From: Archilochus colubris
Taxonomy: Eukaryota; Chordata; Aves; Apodiformes; Trochilidae
Direction of reading: 5' to 3'
Length of the DNA stretch: 64,000 nucleotides
Assembly (NCBI GenBank): GCA_023079485.1
Contig: CM041083.1
Coordinates: forward strand, 172,911,480 to 172,975,479
Part shown: in pieces, positions 1-12,278 of the stretch
How the letters are laid out: the number at the start of each line of letters is the position of its first letter
How positions within the stretch are numbered: the stretch's first letter is position 1
The notes under the pieces: generated by a model
The model's input: only the letters and a program-made list of their open reading frames with translations
Database searches by the model: none
Told to the model about the DNA's origin: nothing
Program-made: the position numbers and the translations under genes

Positions 1-3000
1 CAGGGATGACCTGTCTCCCAGAGTTACCTTTTTCAAATGAGAACTCCAAAACATGCACTTGTTCATAGCAGACACAAATAGATGTCCTGTTCTAACTTGA
101 GAGATGCTGCGAGTTTCTGAAAAAATTATTTATTTACCTGTGTAATAACATGGGGTTTGTACGTTTGTTTTTTTTTTTAAACCTTTCCTAATGTCTTGTG
201 AAACTTTCAGTACATTCTCTTTACCTGCTTAGCCAAACATACTCTTCCAAAATAATAATCAGATGTGGCAGCCAAACCCGGTATTATTGTAACTGATAGA
301 CTGGGTGTTACCTTGGTGAAATCTGCTGACAAACTGTTTTGCAACAGTATAGATAATTTCCTGTCAAACAGTCACAACAGGAGTTGTAGTTACTCACAAA
401 CCTAGATGGAAAGACTTTCTGGTTGAGTACCCTAGCATCATCAGTTTTGCTTAGCTTCCTCTACTTCAATAGTAAAGGACTGTTTAATACCTTTGACACT
501 AACTCTAGTTTGCATAATTTCTCTAAAAGTGCATTTTTCTGCTGTGTCTCTTTTTCTGTACATGGATACAATTCAGCTAATCTTGTAGGAAAATTTCAGA
601 AAAGTTTTGTTATTTTTAAAAATACATTATTACCTAAGAATGGAGATCTGTCTCACCTACCAGTATACATTTTTTACTCACAAAAATAGAGCTTTCCTGT
701 CTGCTTGTGAAATATTCCTGTGCCTTGTAAAACACATAGCAGGAAAAATGGGAGTATGCTGCATGGGTTATGAATCTCCTACTGAAATAATAGGACATTC
801 TGACAAGCTTCTGCTGTTTTAATTATGATTTTAACTGTGCCCACATAAGGTCTACTCTGAAACTCAAGAAACAATGCCCTGCTCCTTTAGAGAAAAATAC
901 TTTTCTTTCCATTTTCTATTTCAGTTTTTAGAGAAAGCTTATATTGGTTCCTCAAGCTTTAGTTCTTAGCAAGTAATTTTCTTAGAATGGGGCTTATTTC
1001 TGTAGACTGGCAAATTTTCTTCATTTCCACTCCCTACAATTATTTTAGATTCTGCTTGCAGAAAGACCAGCAGGGTTTTAAGAGCACAATATGCATGACT
1101 GCATCTATTCCTCTAATGCATCTTCTCTAACAGTGGGAAGGAATGACTCTCTCAGAATGTGCTCATCTAAGCTTCCATTCCCCAGGATCTTGGAAGGACT
1201 TCTGTGCAATAGCAGCTTCAGCATCTGCCACAGATAGCAGGCAAACTGGTGGCTGACTGGCAGACTAAGAAGAAATAGATTTCCAGCACAGGGCCAATGG
1301 ACTCTTCTTCAGAGACTTTTATTTAAAGCACTCCTCTAACAATCTTCAAAACAGTAATAGATGTTTTAAAATCACACATGAAAAGGATGGACAGGGATCA
1401 ACTTTTCCCCTCCTCTGTCAGTAAAAAATGAGCGTGCATCAGATGAAGCTGTCAGTAAGCAGGTTCACAGCAAATAACACAATAAATTATATTGTTTTAT
1501 GTGCCCATGGGTAATATACTCACGATATTCTTTGCCTAAACACAGTATGGATGAAAGAACTTCACGTGGATCTAAGAGGAGACTGCACAAGACTTTGGAA
1601 GAGAGATCTGGTAAAAGCCACTGACAAGAGAAGCTGCATCAGGCTCAGGAAATGCCCTGAGCTACAACAAAGTTGGATGCTGCAATCCATGGGCATTATC
1701 AAATGTCCTTGTCCTGCTCCTGCTGTTCTCTGAGAGAGCACTTGGGTAAGAACTGCCTTGTGTCTGCTGTTACAGATAGGTAAATGAGCCAAATGGATGC
1801 CAAGCTTAGTCAGACATTCTTGTTCCTTTTACTGCCTGCACTTTGCTAGGTACAGTCTGGTGTATTTCAAAGATTTTATGACGTGTTAACAGAGTCCTTC
1901 TACCTCACCTTTTTTTTCCTTACTTAATCATGCCCTGACTTAACCAAACTTTATTAATCTTTACTTTTTTAGGAACTTATTGCTATCATTGTAATTTTGA
2001 GTAATTTTGACTTTTCTCATTCTCTATGCTCACCTTCTGTTTTCCTGTACTAGACAGAGAGGAAAACTTCGAGCCCACCAAAGAAAAGAACAAGAAAATT
2101 AATTAAAAAAAATCCATGGGATAGTGTGATTTGGGAGGAAGAATTTAATTCTGATCCCTATTAAGTGAATAAATCATCCACCAGTCTGTAAGCCGTGTTC
2201 CAATACTGAGCAAGCCAGGATAACAACCTCTGGAAATTCTCAGAAATAATTTTCCTTCTCTTCCTTTCAATTCAGAGAGTTGTCCTGATAGTAGGTTTAT
2301 CCTCCTAAGTCACTTGGCAAGAGCAAGAAAATTCAATGGGAAGTGTTTCTACTTAGCAGAGATAAAAGTGGTCAATGCATATGTTCAGTTCTTTGCTTAG
2401 CTTAAAGTCCTTCCAATTTTCAGTAGATAGGGATAGGAGAATGTGGCTAGAGCTCAAGGAGGAGGGGAACAGGAAGGGATGGAGGAAGAAGGGAAGATCA
2501 AGAGCCCCTCATAGCATCCTTTCACACTCTGCCTCCTGCTGATGGTAAATCTTCACCTGAACAGCCAATGCTTAAAAAAAAAAAAATCCTCTTCTGCTTT
2601 GGCTTTTTACTTTTTATACCTCAGGTGCTGAGCAAATGAAGGCAAACCTCTGTGCCAGGGCTCTGCCTCTTTAACTTTGTATGTACACCAGCAGGCACAG
2701 TAGGAACCCATTCTGTTGTTCATAAATGGCTGAAAAATCAGAAAGGAAGGAATCCACATTTTCTATTACTTGTGTGGCCTCCTGGAGTGATTAATATATG
2801 TTTAATAAGTTCTATATGTATACTTTATTTGAATTAAGTGTTTCTTTTTTAACAAGACCACTTAAAATTAAGTGTGGAAGTAGGGCAGCTGGCAATAAGG
2901 TTAAATTTACTATAGTATTTTAAAATAACACAATAAAAATACTATGCAACACAATTTTTTTTAATGCCAAAGTTTCAGAGAAAGTCAAACTACTGAAGGG

Positions 3001-6000
3001 TTGGAAGTCACTGGCAGAACAGTAGGAAGTATAACATACAGAATGCTGAACCTACTTCTGATTTTTTTTCTTTTATTGTACTAATCTACTTGTGACTAGC
3101 AAGTTCAAAAATGAAAAACCACTGGGAGATGAAAAAACAAGTGATTTAATTTTTTCATGTCAAGTCCATGAGTGAAAACTGTCAGAGGATGAGATGTACT
3201 AGATCTAAAGTCCTGAGGGTTGTGCTGACCAGAAATAATCACTTAAGTTCACCAGGTAGCAGTGATTAGTCCTTGTTGAATAAACCAGTTTTCAGTGCAG
3301 TATGTTCTGTCAGGGTTTTTTTTGTTACATGTTATGTACATCTATGGTTATTTAATTTAATTGATAAAAAATGCAGTGCTCTTTTGCTACATTTTATTCC
3401 ATTTTCCATCTACACACAGATTACAGATTATAATTGGAAGACCAGATCATGTGGTAAAGAAAAGCCATTACATTTTATGGCATAAAATGTAGGAATTAAG
3501 AATCATAAGTTAGTTATGTAGATGATTAAATTAAAACTGTCCAGGCATTAAATAACAATCAGGACAGAAAAAACAATTGCATTTTATAAAGAGGGTGTGC
3601 TTAGTTGAATAAAGGCCTTTAAAATGAAAAAGAAAATTACATGAATGTGAACCCTGGACCACACCAGACTGCATCAAACAAGACATTCTTTCTCTTTCCC
3701 TTTTTAAAAGGCAGCTAGAACTGACAATTTAACTCCTGAGACACAACCCAATTCCCCCAGTCCTCTGATAACGTGCACTTGTAGTTCTGGGTCCTCAACA
3801 AACACAATATGGGCCTTACAAGTGCTTTAGAAAGCCCTGATTAATAATCAGTTGTCCAGGAGTCCCCTCTGACCTGCCCGGGTCCTCCTCAGCCTTGGCA
3901 CAAAGCCCCAGCACCTCTTGCTGATGAGAACCATCAGAGTGCAGCCCCTGCACCCCTCGGCTTTCTCCCTGCCTGGACCAGAGAAACCTCCACCTGGAAC
4001 CTGGCTTCAGAGCAAACTAAACCAAGCTGGGCAGTCAGGGTGCTGAGAGCTGCCTCAAAGGAAGGTAGAAGGAGATGACCTAGGGTGAGATGACCCTGAC
4101 TGTCAGGTGTGGTGCCTTGACAAACAGCAATGGCTTGACAATTGCTCTAGGCTTGGAAAACATAGCTTATCATGTTCATGCTGTATCCACTGATAGAGAT
4201 TGTTTTCACTACATGTACTGGGTATTTCTAGCTCCACTGAACCTACTGATGTGTGAAAACATAGATAAGTTCAAACTGGAGGTCTCAAGCTTGAAAGTCT
4301 GAAACTTGAAAGTCTCTCCTTTGAGTTATTACTTTTAGCTAGTGGATGTCTGTCTTTAACTCAAGAATCAGTCTATGTCTAGCATCTACAGTGGTCTTTG
4401 AAATGCCTTTTTTTTTTTTTTTTTTTTTTGAATGGTGGCTTTGTTGGGGCTGGAGAAGTTTCAGTGAAAGCATATCTCAGTTTTGTGCTTGATGAATGCT
4501 ACTGTATTAATTATCTCCTTGTATAGGTTTCAGTGTTAAGGCTGTTGGACACATGAAAGAGCAGTCCACACTCAAAACTTGGTGCTGAGGGCATATGCAG
4601 AAGTTCAACATTGGCTACATACTTGACTACATTGACTACTCTAAGAACTTGAATTTAGGGGTCTGTACTGTAATAGACTTTCCTTTTGAACAACTGCTTA
4701 CAGTTAGTTTCCTCTTCTTTTGACAGAAGCTTTAGTGATAATATAAACCTTAGCCTCTTTCAGTTGAGAAATATTTTTTTTTAGATGTAGTATTACTGTT
4801 TCTGAAAATCTGCTGAGTCTCTCCCTGAAATAATTTTTATGCTTTTCCTCACACCTTAACACGTCTGCTTAAGTACTGAGAAAACTCTCAGTGCAAGACA
4901 GTCAGTAGAGAGACATAAAAGTTGACATGAAACTTTTTTTGAGTTGTATAGATTACTAAAATAAATTTTAAAAAGGAAGGGGAGGCATCATATGATATAT
5001 TGTACTCAGAGGGGCTCAAGTAGTTAGAGAGATGTATGCTTGCTGGTTTTAAGCAGAGGCAGCAGGGGTCTGTCAGGGGTCAGTACATGGTCAGTCATGA
5101 CCTCGGGGGCATAAAGTGGTAGAGTCCTTGTGACATGATTTGCAAGAGAATGTGCAGGCTTTGATTCGTTCATTTACACAGCATCAGAAAGTAAATAGGA
5201 TGTTGCTTTCTTATGTGATGAAGACTTCAGTCATCCAACTCTGCATCTTCCATTAAACTTATCTTTCCCTACGTTTTCATGTGCCTCTTGCATATTTCCA
5301 GCAGGCTTTCCCTCTAGAATGATGAATCTTACATGTGAGGAAAGGATAGTTTTGCAACATCCTGTAAATTTGATCTTATATGACACAACTTGTCATTATT
5401 TTAATTCTTGCTTTCAAATTAAATGCCTGCCAGTCTGTCTGTTGAACTATTGTGTATTATTAACAACCACAACAGTTATACCTAGATCTAATATACAGCT
5501 TTTTATCTATCTTGATGGGGTTTTTTAAGTCAGAAGCGAGATTTTGTTCCTTTTAAAACTTACAGAGCTCAGGTAGAAGGGTCTGAGGCAAAATTAAACA
5601 GCATTTATACCTTCTGTTGGACCTCTTGGCAGATGATACCATAATGATACAGCTCTTCTAGCTCCAAGTGCCACTGACACAGCCCAGAATCTGTGCACTG
5701 CTTTGTGCAGACTCCCCCACTGCACCCAAAATTTCCCCTGTTCCAACAGGAGGCTTTTCCTGCCACAATTCCTACAGAAGGATCCTTCCCTGGGTGAGAT
5801 TGGGGGCTTTTAGTGCCCTTTCCCAGTAAGGTTTTCATATCTAGTGTGAAGTGTGAAAGACTGGTGAGGATTTCAGTGACTGTAATTTTCAGTTCTTTGT
5901 GTGAAGGTAATAATAAAGCACAAGAACTCCTTTAAGGGAGATTGTTCTATCTGGATTAGCCTTTTGACACTGAGTAGGCCCTGGTAACTGGCCTCTGAAC

Positions 6001-6490
6001 TATCACTTTTGTATTTTGAAAAGACAAATATACTGCTAAACAATATGTTGCTAAGCACTTATTTCAGATTTAGATTGGTTTAGACTTTTTATAACCTTAG
6101 GATCTTGTAGCCCTCAGATGTCCTGCAAGCATTTTTTCTGATCTCTTGGATTCAGTATGAGGTAGGACAGTTTTTAGCTGTTTTTATCTTAGTATCAAAA
6201 GCTATTGGTGAAATTCTGAGTCAGGGACAGCATTATGGCCCTCACTTGAAATCCCATTCCAAGCCTTGGCCAAAACAACATCCATATTCCACCTAGATAC
6301 AAATTTAACATCAGCTGTGTGATTAACTTGAAATGTCTGTAGAAACAGTAGCTAGAAACCTGCACTCAGATGGTGAGATGAAAGAGAGAACAACTATATT
6401 TTTTTAAAGTGTTAATCCATCCATTTTACTTAAGCATGTTCAGGAAATTATGCAAAGTTTCTTAATTTCTTTTTTTTCATTTATTTACAG
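1..6490. other. AT-rich non-coding DNA, no gene recognised
   Basis: No reading frame here resembles a known protein; those present are short and lack flanking splice sites that make sense together. The sequence is AT-rich and CpG-poor. Visible content is a T-run at 4,408-4,429, an 11-bp-arm palindrome at 3,469-3,491 (centre base 3,480) and a somewhat GC-richer patch at about 3,860-4,090 without a convincing exon. I read it as intergenic or intronic. Confidence 0.6.
4408..4429. repeat. T homopolymer
   Basis: An uninterrupted run of 22 T. It could be the reverse-strand poly(A) of an old insertion, but no recognisable element body adjoins it. Confidence 0.9.
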
Positions 6491-6554
6491 GTCTATTGTG
6501 ATTGGTTTTTATGACTTCCCTCAAGTGTGAAGCTTTCCAAACTGTGTGTCAAAA
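6491..6554 (+). other. Possible small non-coding exon (splice sites only)
   Basis: A pyrimidine-rich acceptor ending in TTTATTTACAG (AG at 6,489-6,490) is followed 64 bases later by a consensus donor, AAAA|GTAAGT. The three forward frames are all interrupted by stop codons, so any exon would be untranslated or contain a stop. No partner exon was identified. Matching splice sites at this spacing occur by chance in AT-rich DNA, so this is only a prompt for RNA data. Confidence 0.15.
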
Positions 6555-8685
6555 GTAAGTTAGTTCAATATATTATTATTTGTATATATCCCTAAAAACA
6601 TTGTACATTTACAGAGGAAGTTTTCATCACTTAATTGAAAGCTCAGCCCTGTGGATAAGTCACAGTCCTGGGCAGAGGATGTTGTGAAGCAGCATGTGCC
6701 CCTGCATCGAGCTCTGATAGAGATTTTCTCCCAGTGCTCTCCAATATATTGAGGAAGTGTGCGTACTGCACCAGCTTTTAAAATAGTGCAACCTGATCCT
6801 TTCTTAACAGCTCAAAGGGTGGGGGTGGGGATAGAAGGTGAAAGAGTAGTAGCCCAGATCCTCCTTCCCATTTTGGGTCTGGTTTTCCCTGTTGAGTGAA
6901 GAGAGCATTAATTGTGCATGACCATTATGAGAAAGGACCCTTTGCTCTCACCCTTCACAGTTCTCGTGACATAGGCCAGGTTTAATATAGCCTGTGTTAG
7001 AAGACACTGAGTACACTTACAAGCTTATAATGAGCTTCCCCCTCATTTTCATTTTCCATTGCTGGTATGTAAATCATTGCTTGTGAGGGATAAAAATCTG
7101 TAGGAGTTACGAAAGTGAAGCGATTGCACTAATGTGCAGCTCCTTCTAGTTGTCTGCAGTGTTTATTGCACTGTTTAGTGTTGTAAAACGAAAATGAAAT
7201 AAACTCCAAATCAAAAGAGACTGTCCAATATTTCTCTAACCAACTAATAAAACCAAAAATCGACGAACTAAAATAATTTACTAAAAAAAGCTCTACAAAC
7301 AAGGACAGACAATGTGCAAGTCAGGAGGAAATTGTTTTGTTTGAGTTTGACTTGTGGGTAGGGTTTTAAAAGTTATCCAGATATAGTAGTTCATAGATTT
7401 AACTTGGAAAGACTACCAAAATTAATATTTAGTCAGTAGTTGTGACAGCCAATCAGCACAGTGTCATACAGTGGGATCTTTGTGAAATTTATTATTTTAT
7501 AAGAAAGGATGTTCATGCACACATCACATCCAGCCAGAAACAGGGATACTAAGAGTCCTGGAAAAGTAGAATGGTTTCGTTATTCTCTTTTGCTAGCTAG
7601 CTATTTGTTTTTTACTTCTTCATGCAGTTGAAAGGGCCTATTTCTCATCTAGTGAACTACTACTGATTTCTTAATTTCCATTCATCTTTTACAAGATTTA
7701 TTTGTAGCTGTAATTAATGTCGAGAGCTCTCTTATAGTCTGTGCTAAGTGTATCTTGAATACAGATTATGTACATATTTTAAATAAAGTAATGCCCTGAT
7801 TTAGTTAATATAATCTATACATACATAGTGTTCAGAATGTTAACTGTACATGTAGAAAATGTTAATGAAAACTGCTATGGTACTTTAAATATTCTGAAAA
7901 GTGTATTACTTTTTAGTAAGCATTGATCCAGATTTTAAAACACTTCTATCAGACATCCATACAGCTAAAGGATAAGATAGAGAATCCAAACATAGGTTCA
8001 AGAGAAGGAACTGGGGAAAATAATATTTATTATTACCAGATACTAGAAATTAATCCTGCATAAAGATTACTGCAGGAATGTTATCAGTCTTCAGTTAGAA
8101 GGGTCATGGCATCTCTGGCTAGCTGCTGGAAGGAAGAGGTTTTCTTTACCACTTTCCATAAAACACCAGTTACTATAAAAGGATAGCTGGAGCTGTGCTG
8201 CTTTCTTACTGCACCTCAGGCTCCATTTTTAAAAAACTTTCTGTCCTTGTATCTTATCCTTTGTAAATAACTACTTCACTTTCCTGCTGTTAATAGTGTT
8301 GTAATATGGCTGCAACAATATAAAGTTGACATTTTGGATAACTTAAGAGCTGGGTACAGGCTTCTAAAAAGCAGTAACTGGACTTGCAGTCTTGTTAGTT
8401 ATGCATGGCTGCTGCTTGTTAAAGTGCTGCTCTGCAAAAGCTGAAACACTGGAACTGCCTGCTTGCAGAACCAGGAAGACTGCCATTTGTATCAGTCAAA
8501 TTTCCATCTGTAAGTTAGTAACACCCTTTACAACTGAAAAGATAGAAAGGTGTTGAGAGTTTTAAAGGAGAGCTGTAGAAATTTGTAGCATAGGCCTTTA
8601 TGGTCACCAGAGAAAACTGCTTGTTATCATTAGGGGTTATGAGGCTGGATTTTTAAAAGAACTGGGGGGTGGAGTACAGAATTAC

Positions 8686-8714
<29 letters not shown>
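8686..8714. repeat. A homopolymer (29 A)
   Basis: Uninterrupted run of 29 A. No retrotransposon body or obvious processed pseudogene is recognised immediately upstream. Confidence 0.95.
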
Positions 8715-8716
<2 letters not shown>

Positions 8717-9144
8717 AAAAGTGTTAAACACTAAATGATGTAGCCTGAATGGTCACAGCTACACTTCTGTAACAGAAGTTAACTGATAAGCTTTTCCAAG
8801 TGTGAAAAGAGAAAGGAATAGTTGTTCAAATAATCCTATGCTGAATTCCTCATATATGTAATTCATGTAATTAGAAGAAAAGCAGACTTAAATAAATTAA
8901 TAATAATCAAGCCTTATGTTTATAAAACAAAAAAATACTACCTTGATCTTGCAGACCTAAAAAGCCTTTACAGTGTGGCTAAAAATAAAGTTAAGACTAC
9001 AGACTATATATATTAAAATACGGGTTTCAGCCTCCCCATCAGTTGTTAGTTTCACCTTTCTGTGTACTCAAGTATCCAAACTCCAGTCTCCAATCCTTTT
9101 TGATAGTTAAACCAGAAAGAGCTATTGATATGAGGAGATACATA

Positions 9145-9179
9145 TGTGTGTGTGCATATATATATATATATATATATAA
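9145..9179. repeat. (TG)n/(TA)n compound microsatellite
   Basis: TG dinucleotides run into about 12 TA dinucleotides. This repeat produces the tyrosine-isoleucine run in reading frames on both strands here, which marks those frames as artefacts. Confidence 0.95.
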
Positions 9180-10665
9180 CAATATGTACCTCCTTTCTTC
9201 ATGGATTAATTTAAGACACGCAGGTAATACAGAGAAAGTATGCTCCTGTTTTGGTTGCTGAATAATAATACCTTTGAATGTGGGATGTTTAATTAACATG
9301 TGTTTATGGTCTCTGGGAGTGTGACAGATCTGCAGAACAACTAATAGCAATCCCAAGCCAGAATTTGAGAGCAAAGTGTGTTGGAGGTACACAGAAACTT
9401 AAACTCACAGCGATGGGAGTTGGCTCCAGTTTCTGTGCCTCGGTCTATAAGCCATGTCCTTACCCAAGCTGTTTTTCCAATCCACCTAATACATCTACCC
9501 ACCTTTTGTTTTCAGACAACAGGCAGCGTTGGGGTTTGCTTTGTACTGTTGCCCCTTTGATTTCTTTCTGTGACAAGCTCCAGAGCCACAGAGGCAGCCT
9601 GGCAGCAGAACTCAAGCTGCAAGCACAGCAGAAGTAGGGAGCCCTCCAGCAGCCAGTTCCAGCTCTCAGTCACTGGCCAACCCATTGCTTGTAGAAGTTA
9701 GCATGCTTAAGTTGACATTGATCCCTCAAGGGACTAGCTACCAGCTAAAAAAAAAAAAAAAAACCAACAAAACTGGAGCACAGGGCTAGCCAAGCATAGA
9801 TTCTCTGTGACCCTGTGTCAGGACCTGTGATCCTGTTGTAAAAGCCAGCTATGTTACCTCCTTGCCCTCTGAGACTCCCAGGGAATCCCCAAGTCAATGA
9901 GGGGGGGAGTTATTTACAACTCCTTCGTGTCTCTGTCCTGGTCCTTCTTTTGTTTGGTTTGTTGTTTTTTGTTTTTTATTATTTTCTCTTGGTAAAACCC
10001 AGGGATGACTGAATACTCTCAAAAGGCATATTTGTTCCCTTTTGAAGGCTTACTACAACAAAGCAAGAATAATCTGCCCCATTAATTATAGATAATGGAA
10101 AATGTGTAAGTATCTACGTGGTTAAAGAGGCGAGCCTGCTGTCATTGATGGTATCACCACCGTGGTACATAGCCTGAAAAGGCAGATGCATTTGAACTTT
10201 CCTGGTAGGTTAGAAGATTTAGAAGTCAGGAGACCCATAAAGTCTACCTATTAAATGTACTGAGGGTAGAAATGGTGGTTTGCTTGTGGAGAGGAAATAG
10301 AGCAAAGATACACCAGAGCAGAGAAAGCTAGCAGGACAAAGGAGATACTATTGACTCATTCCAGGCTGCCGACTTAGCAGCTCAACTTTGTTTCCTTTTA
10401 ACTTTTGTAACAGTAGGAGCTCAAAGCTCCTCGGTCTATTTTCTGCACAAATAGAAACACCCAAACTTCAAAAAGTAATACACTTTGAAGAAACCCAAGC
10501 CATTAACACACTGAAAACTGTCTGTGCTACTGAACAAGGCTTCACGGTTACTTGAGTTCTGCAGTGAGTAAATGCTGATGGTGTAGTAATAATTTTACAC
10601 TGCTGCATTCTGGCAAACAATTCTCGACAAGTATCAGTTTGTAAAACACTTCTTGTTATTTTTAG

Positions 10666-10719
10666 TGTGATACGGATTTATTGACATTACAGCGGGTACT
10701 ACTGAAATATTTACACAGA
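10666..10719 (+). other. Possible 54-nt exon upstream of the CpG domain
   Basis: An acceptor-like tract (CTTCTTGTTATTTTTAG, AG at 10,664-10,665) precedes 54 bases that end at a good donor, AGA|GTGAGT. The segment is a multiple of three and open in its first frame, reading CDTDLLTLQRVLLKYLHR, with an in-frame stop just before the acceptor and open reading into the putative intron. I do not recognise the peptide. It sits about 500 bases before the CpG-dense domain. Chance is a serious alternative because an 18-codon open frame is not rare. Confidence 0.17.
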
Positions 10720-10886
10720 GTGAGTAAAAACCCCCCTCTTTTTTTTATTTATTTTTTTTTTCCTCCACCAGTAGCATATTGCAACAAGTTTCTAACCCCG
10801 GAACGTTACACTTGTAACACTGGGGAAAGCGTGCGGTGTGTGAAACTGTGAAACTGAGATTCTGCCCTCAGTGTTTAATTCCTATG

Positions 10887-10945
10887 AAAAAAAAAAAAAA
10901 AAAAAAAAAGAAAAAGAAAAAGAAAAAGAAAAAGAAAGAAAAAGA
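10887..10945. repeat. A-run followed by (AAAAAG)n
   Basis: Twenty-three A are followed by several AAAAAG units with one shorter unit. It lies at the AT-rich edge of the CpG domain and gives the lysine/glutamate-rich run in the overlapping frame. Confidence 0.95.
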
Positions 10946-11103
10946 ATAATCAGCATTTCAGTGTCCACTCCGGACAATGAAGTGTTCAAAGCCACCTCTA
11001 TGACAGCATCTACGCTCATTTCTTTCCTCTCCGAAGCCTATTCCCCGGCAAGGAGAGCGTCAGAAAACGTCATAAACGTAAATTAATCGGCATCACGTAA
11101 ACA

Positions 11104-11142
11104 CCCCCTCCCTCCCCTTCTTCTCCCCCCTCCCTCCCTCCC
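11104..11142 (+). repeat. Polypyrimidine tract at the CpG-domain edge
   Basis: A nearly 40-base C/T-only tract built of CCCT and CTTC words with rough mirror symmetry. Tracts like this are often nuclease-hypersensitive near promoters and can form triplex (H-DNA) structures; here that role is inference from composition only. Confidence 0.6.
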
Positions 11143-11253
11143 GTACCGCAGCGTATAAGTTTGATTTAACTTTTGAAACATTCAATCCTGCCTTCTGCAA
11201 CACCCTCTCTCCTCCCTATCCCCCCTCCCTGCGCCCCGCCATCCCGTAGCCGA

Positions 11254-11299
11254 GGGGGGGGAACGGGGAAGGCAGGCGGGGCGGGGTTGGCTCTGGGGG
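11254..11299 (+). other. G-quadruplex-capable G-rich block
   Basis: Five runs of four or more G lie within 46 bases, separated by short loops, meeting the usual intramolecular quadruplex pattern. It is immediately upstream of the palindromic CRE, as is common in CpG-island promoters. Confidence 0.55.
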
Positions 11300-11310
11300 C
11301 TGTCACTCAG

Positions 11311-11320
11311 GTGACGTCAC
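11311..11320. promoter_or_regulatory. Palindromic CRE (CREB/ATF site)
   Basis: The sequence GTGACGTCAC contains the full-length palindromic cAMP response element TGACGTCA at 11,312-11,319. Full CREs with an intact central CpG in a CpG island are usually functional CREB/ATF sites within a few hundred bases of a transcription start, suggesting a start nearby on either strand. Binding is inferred, not shown. Confidence 0.6.
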
Positions 11321-11362
11321 AATACGCCTGTGTGAGGGCTGTAAACACTCGGACGGGCGGGC

Positions 11363-11364
11363 GT

Positions 11365-11389
<25 letters not shown>
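11363..11389. repeat. (GT)n microsatellite
   Basis: About 13 GT dinucleotides, followed by a short GA stretch. On the reverse strand it encodes the threonine-histidine run seen in overlapping open frames, showing those frames are not real proteins. Confidence 0.95.
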
Positions 11390-11395
<6 letters not shown>

Positions 11396-11425
11396 TGACT
11401 GACGCGGGGGCCTCCCACCACCCCC

Positions 11426-11505
11426 CCACACCACCACCACCACACCACCCCCGGCTTGCGCCCGTCCGGGCGCAAGCCGGGGGTGGTGTGGTGGTGGTGG
11501 TGTGG
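11426..11505. repeat. Perfect 38-bp inverted repeat with a 4-nt loop
   Basis: Bases 11,426-11,463 are the exact reverse complement of 11,468-11,505, leaving the four-base loop GTCC at 11,464-11,467. The outer arm halves are CCA/TGG-rich and the inner halves are GC-rich unique sequence. As single-stranded DNA or RNA it would fold into an 80-nt perfect hairpin. Simple-sequence slippage cannot explain the unique inner part; replication template switching or a fold-back sequencing or assembly artefact could. Confidence 0.95.
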
Positions 11506-12278
11506 TAGGCGCGTCCCCGCTTGTTTCCCTGCGCGCATGGTAGCGGCACGAAAGGTAGCATCACTGTAGCGGGGGGATGATGTAATTCTCCCTCCGGCCA
11601 GTGACTGCCTGCGCTTGCACCGATCCGACTGGCAAAGGGGATAGGGGGAGGGTGTGGGGGGGTGTTGTTTTACGCGTGATCGTATCAGCATCTCCTGACC
11701 GCGCACCCCCCCGACTTTAAAATCCCCACCCCCTTCGCCCCCCGGTTCCAAGAGGAAGGAAGGAAAGAAGGGGGGGGGAATGGGGGAGACCCGCGTCGAG
11801 TGTGCAGGGTAAACACGCCGGTGAGCGCCGCGCCGAGCGGTAAACAAGTCTCTAAAGGTGCCCTCCGCCGCACGGCAACTTGCTGCGGGCGGGGTGTTTC
11901 CCCCACCACCACCTCCATGTACACACACACACTTCCCCCTAACAAAAGCCCGTTTAATGTCAGCTTTTGTTCGGCGGGCAGCAGCAACCGTCCCCTCTAC
12001 GATCACCTTATTTCACCGGTCTCTCCCCCCGCACACCGAAAACCCTGGGTACCCCCACGCCCCGTCCCCCGTGCGCCCATCCCCGCTTGCTCCGTGGCGC
12101 TTCGCCCCCCCCCCCCCGCCTCCTGCACTAGGCGCCTCCAAATTCTCCCGTCCCCGGAGCTCCTGGTTCCCTCCTGCCCGCTCTCTGAGGCAGTAGGCAG
12201 GTTGGCGAGCAGGCAGCACACCACCCCCCAGCCCCTTTCCCTCCCCATAGAAAAGGCAGTAGCTTAAATGGCACTTAC

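Larger units (their letters stand above)
6555..10665. other. AT-rich non-coding DNA with simple repeats
   Basis: No coding region recognised. Simple repeats at 8,686-8,714, 9,145-9,179 and 9,751-9,767 are visible. Segments around 7,080-7,200 and 7,680-7,930 are unique, repeat-free and locally retain CpG or palindromic homeobox-like TAATTA words, so they could be conserved non-coding elements, but this cannot be judged without alignment. Confidence 0.5.

Noticed and set aside
5605..5838. 77-codon minus-strand frame with several cysteines, considered as a zinc-binding or secreted domain
   Set aside because: Cysteine spacing fits no family I know, and flanking splice signals are absent.
9039..9392. 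117-codon minus-strand frame
   Set aside because: Includes the translated TA microsatellite (Tyr-Ile repeat), and the plus strand is open through the same repeat.
11317..12006. 229-codon minus-strand frame in the CpG domain
   Set aside because: Composed of translated microsatellite (Thr-His run), the hairpin (His and Trp runs) and GC-rich sequence; no family resemblance.
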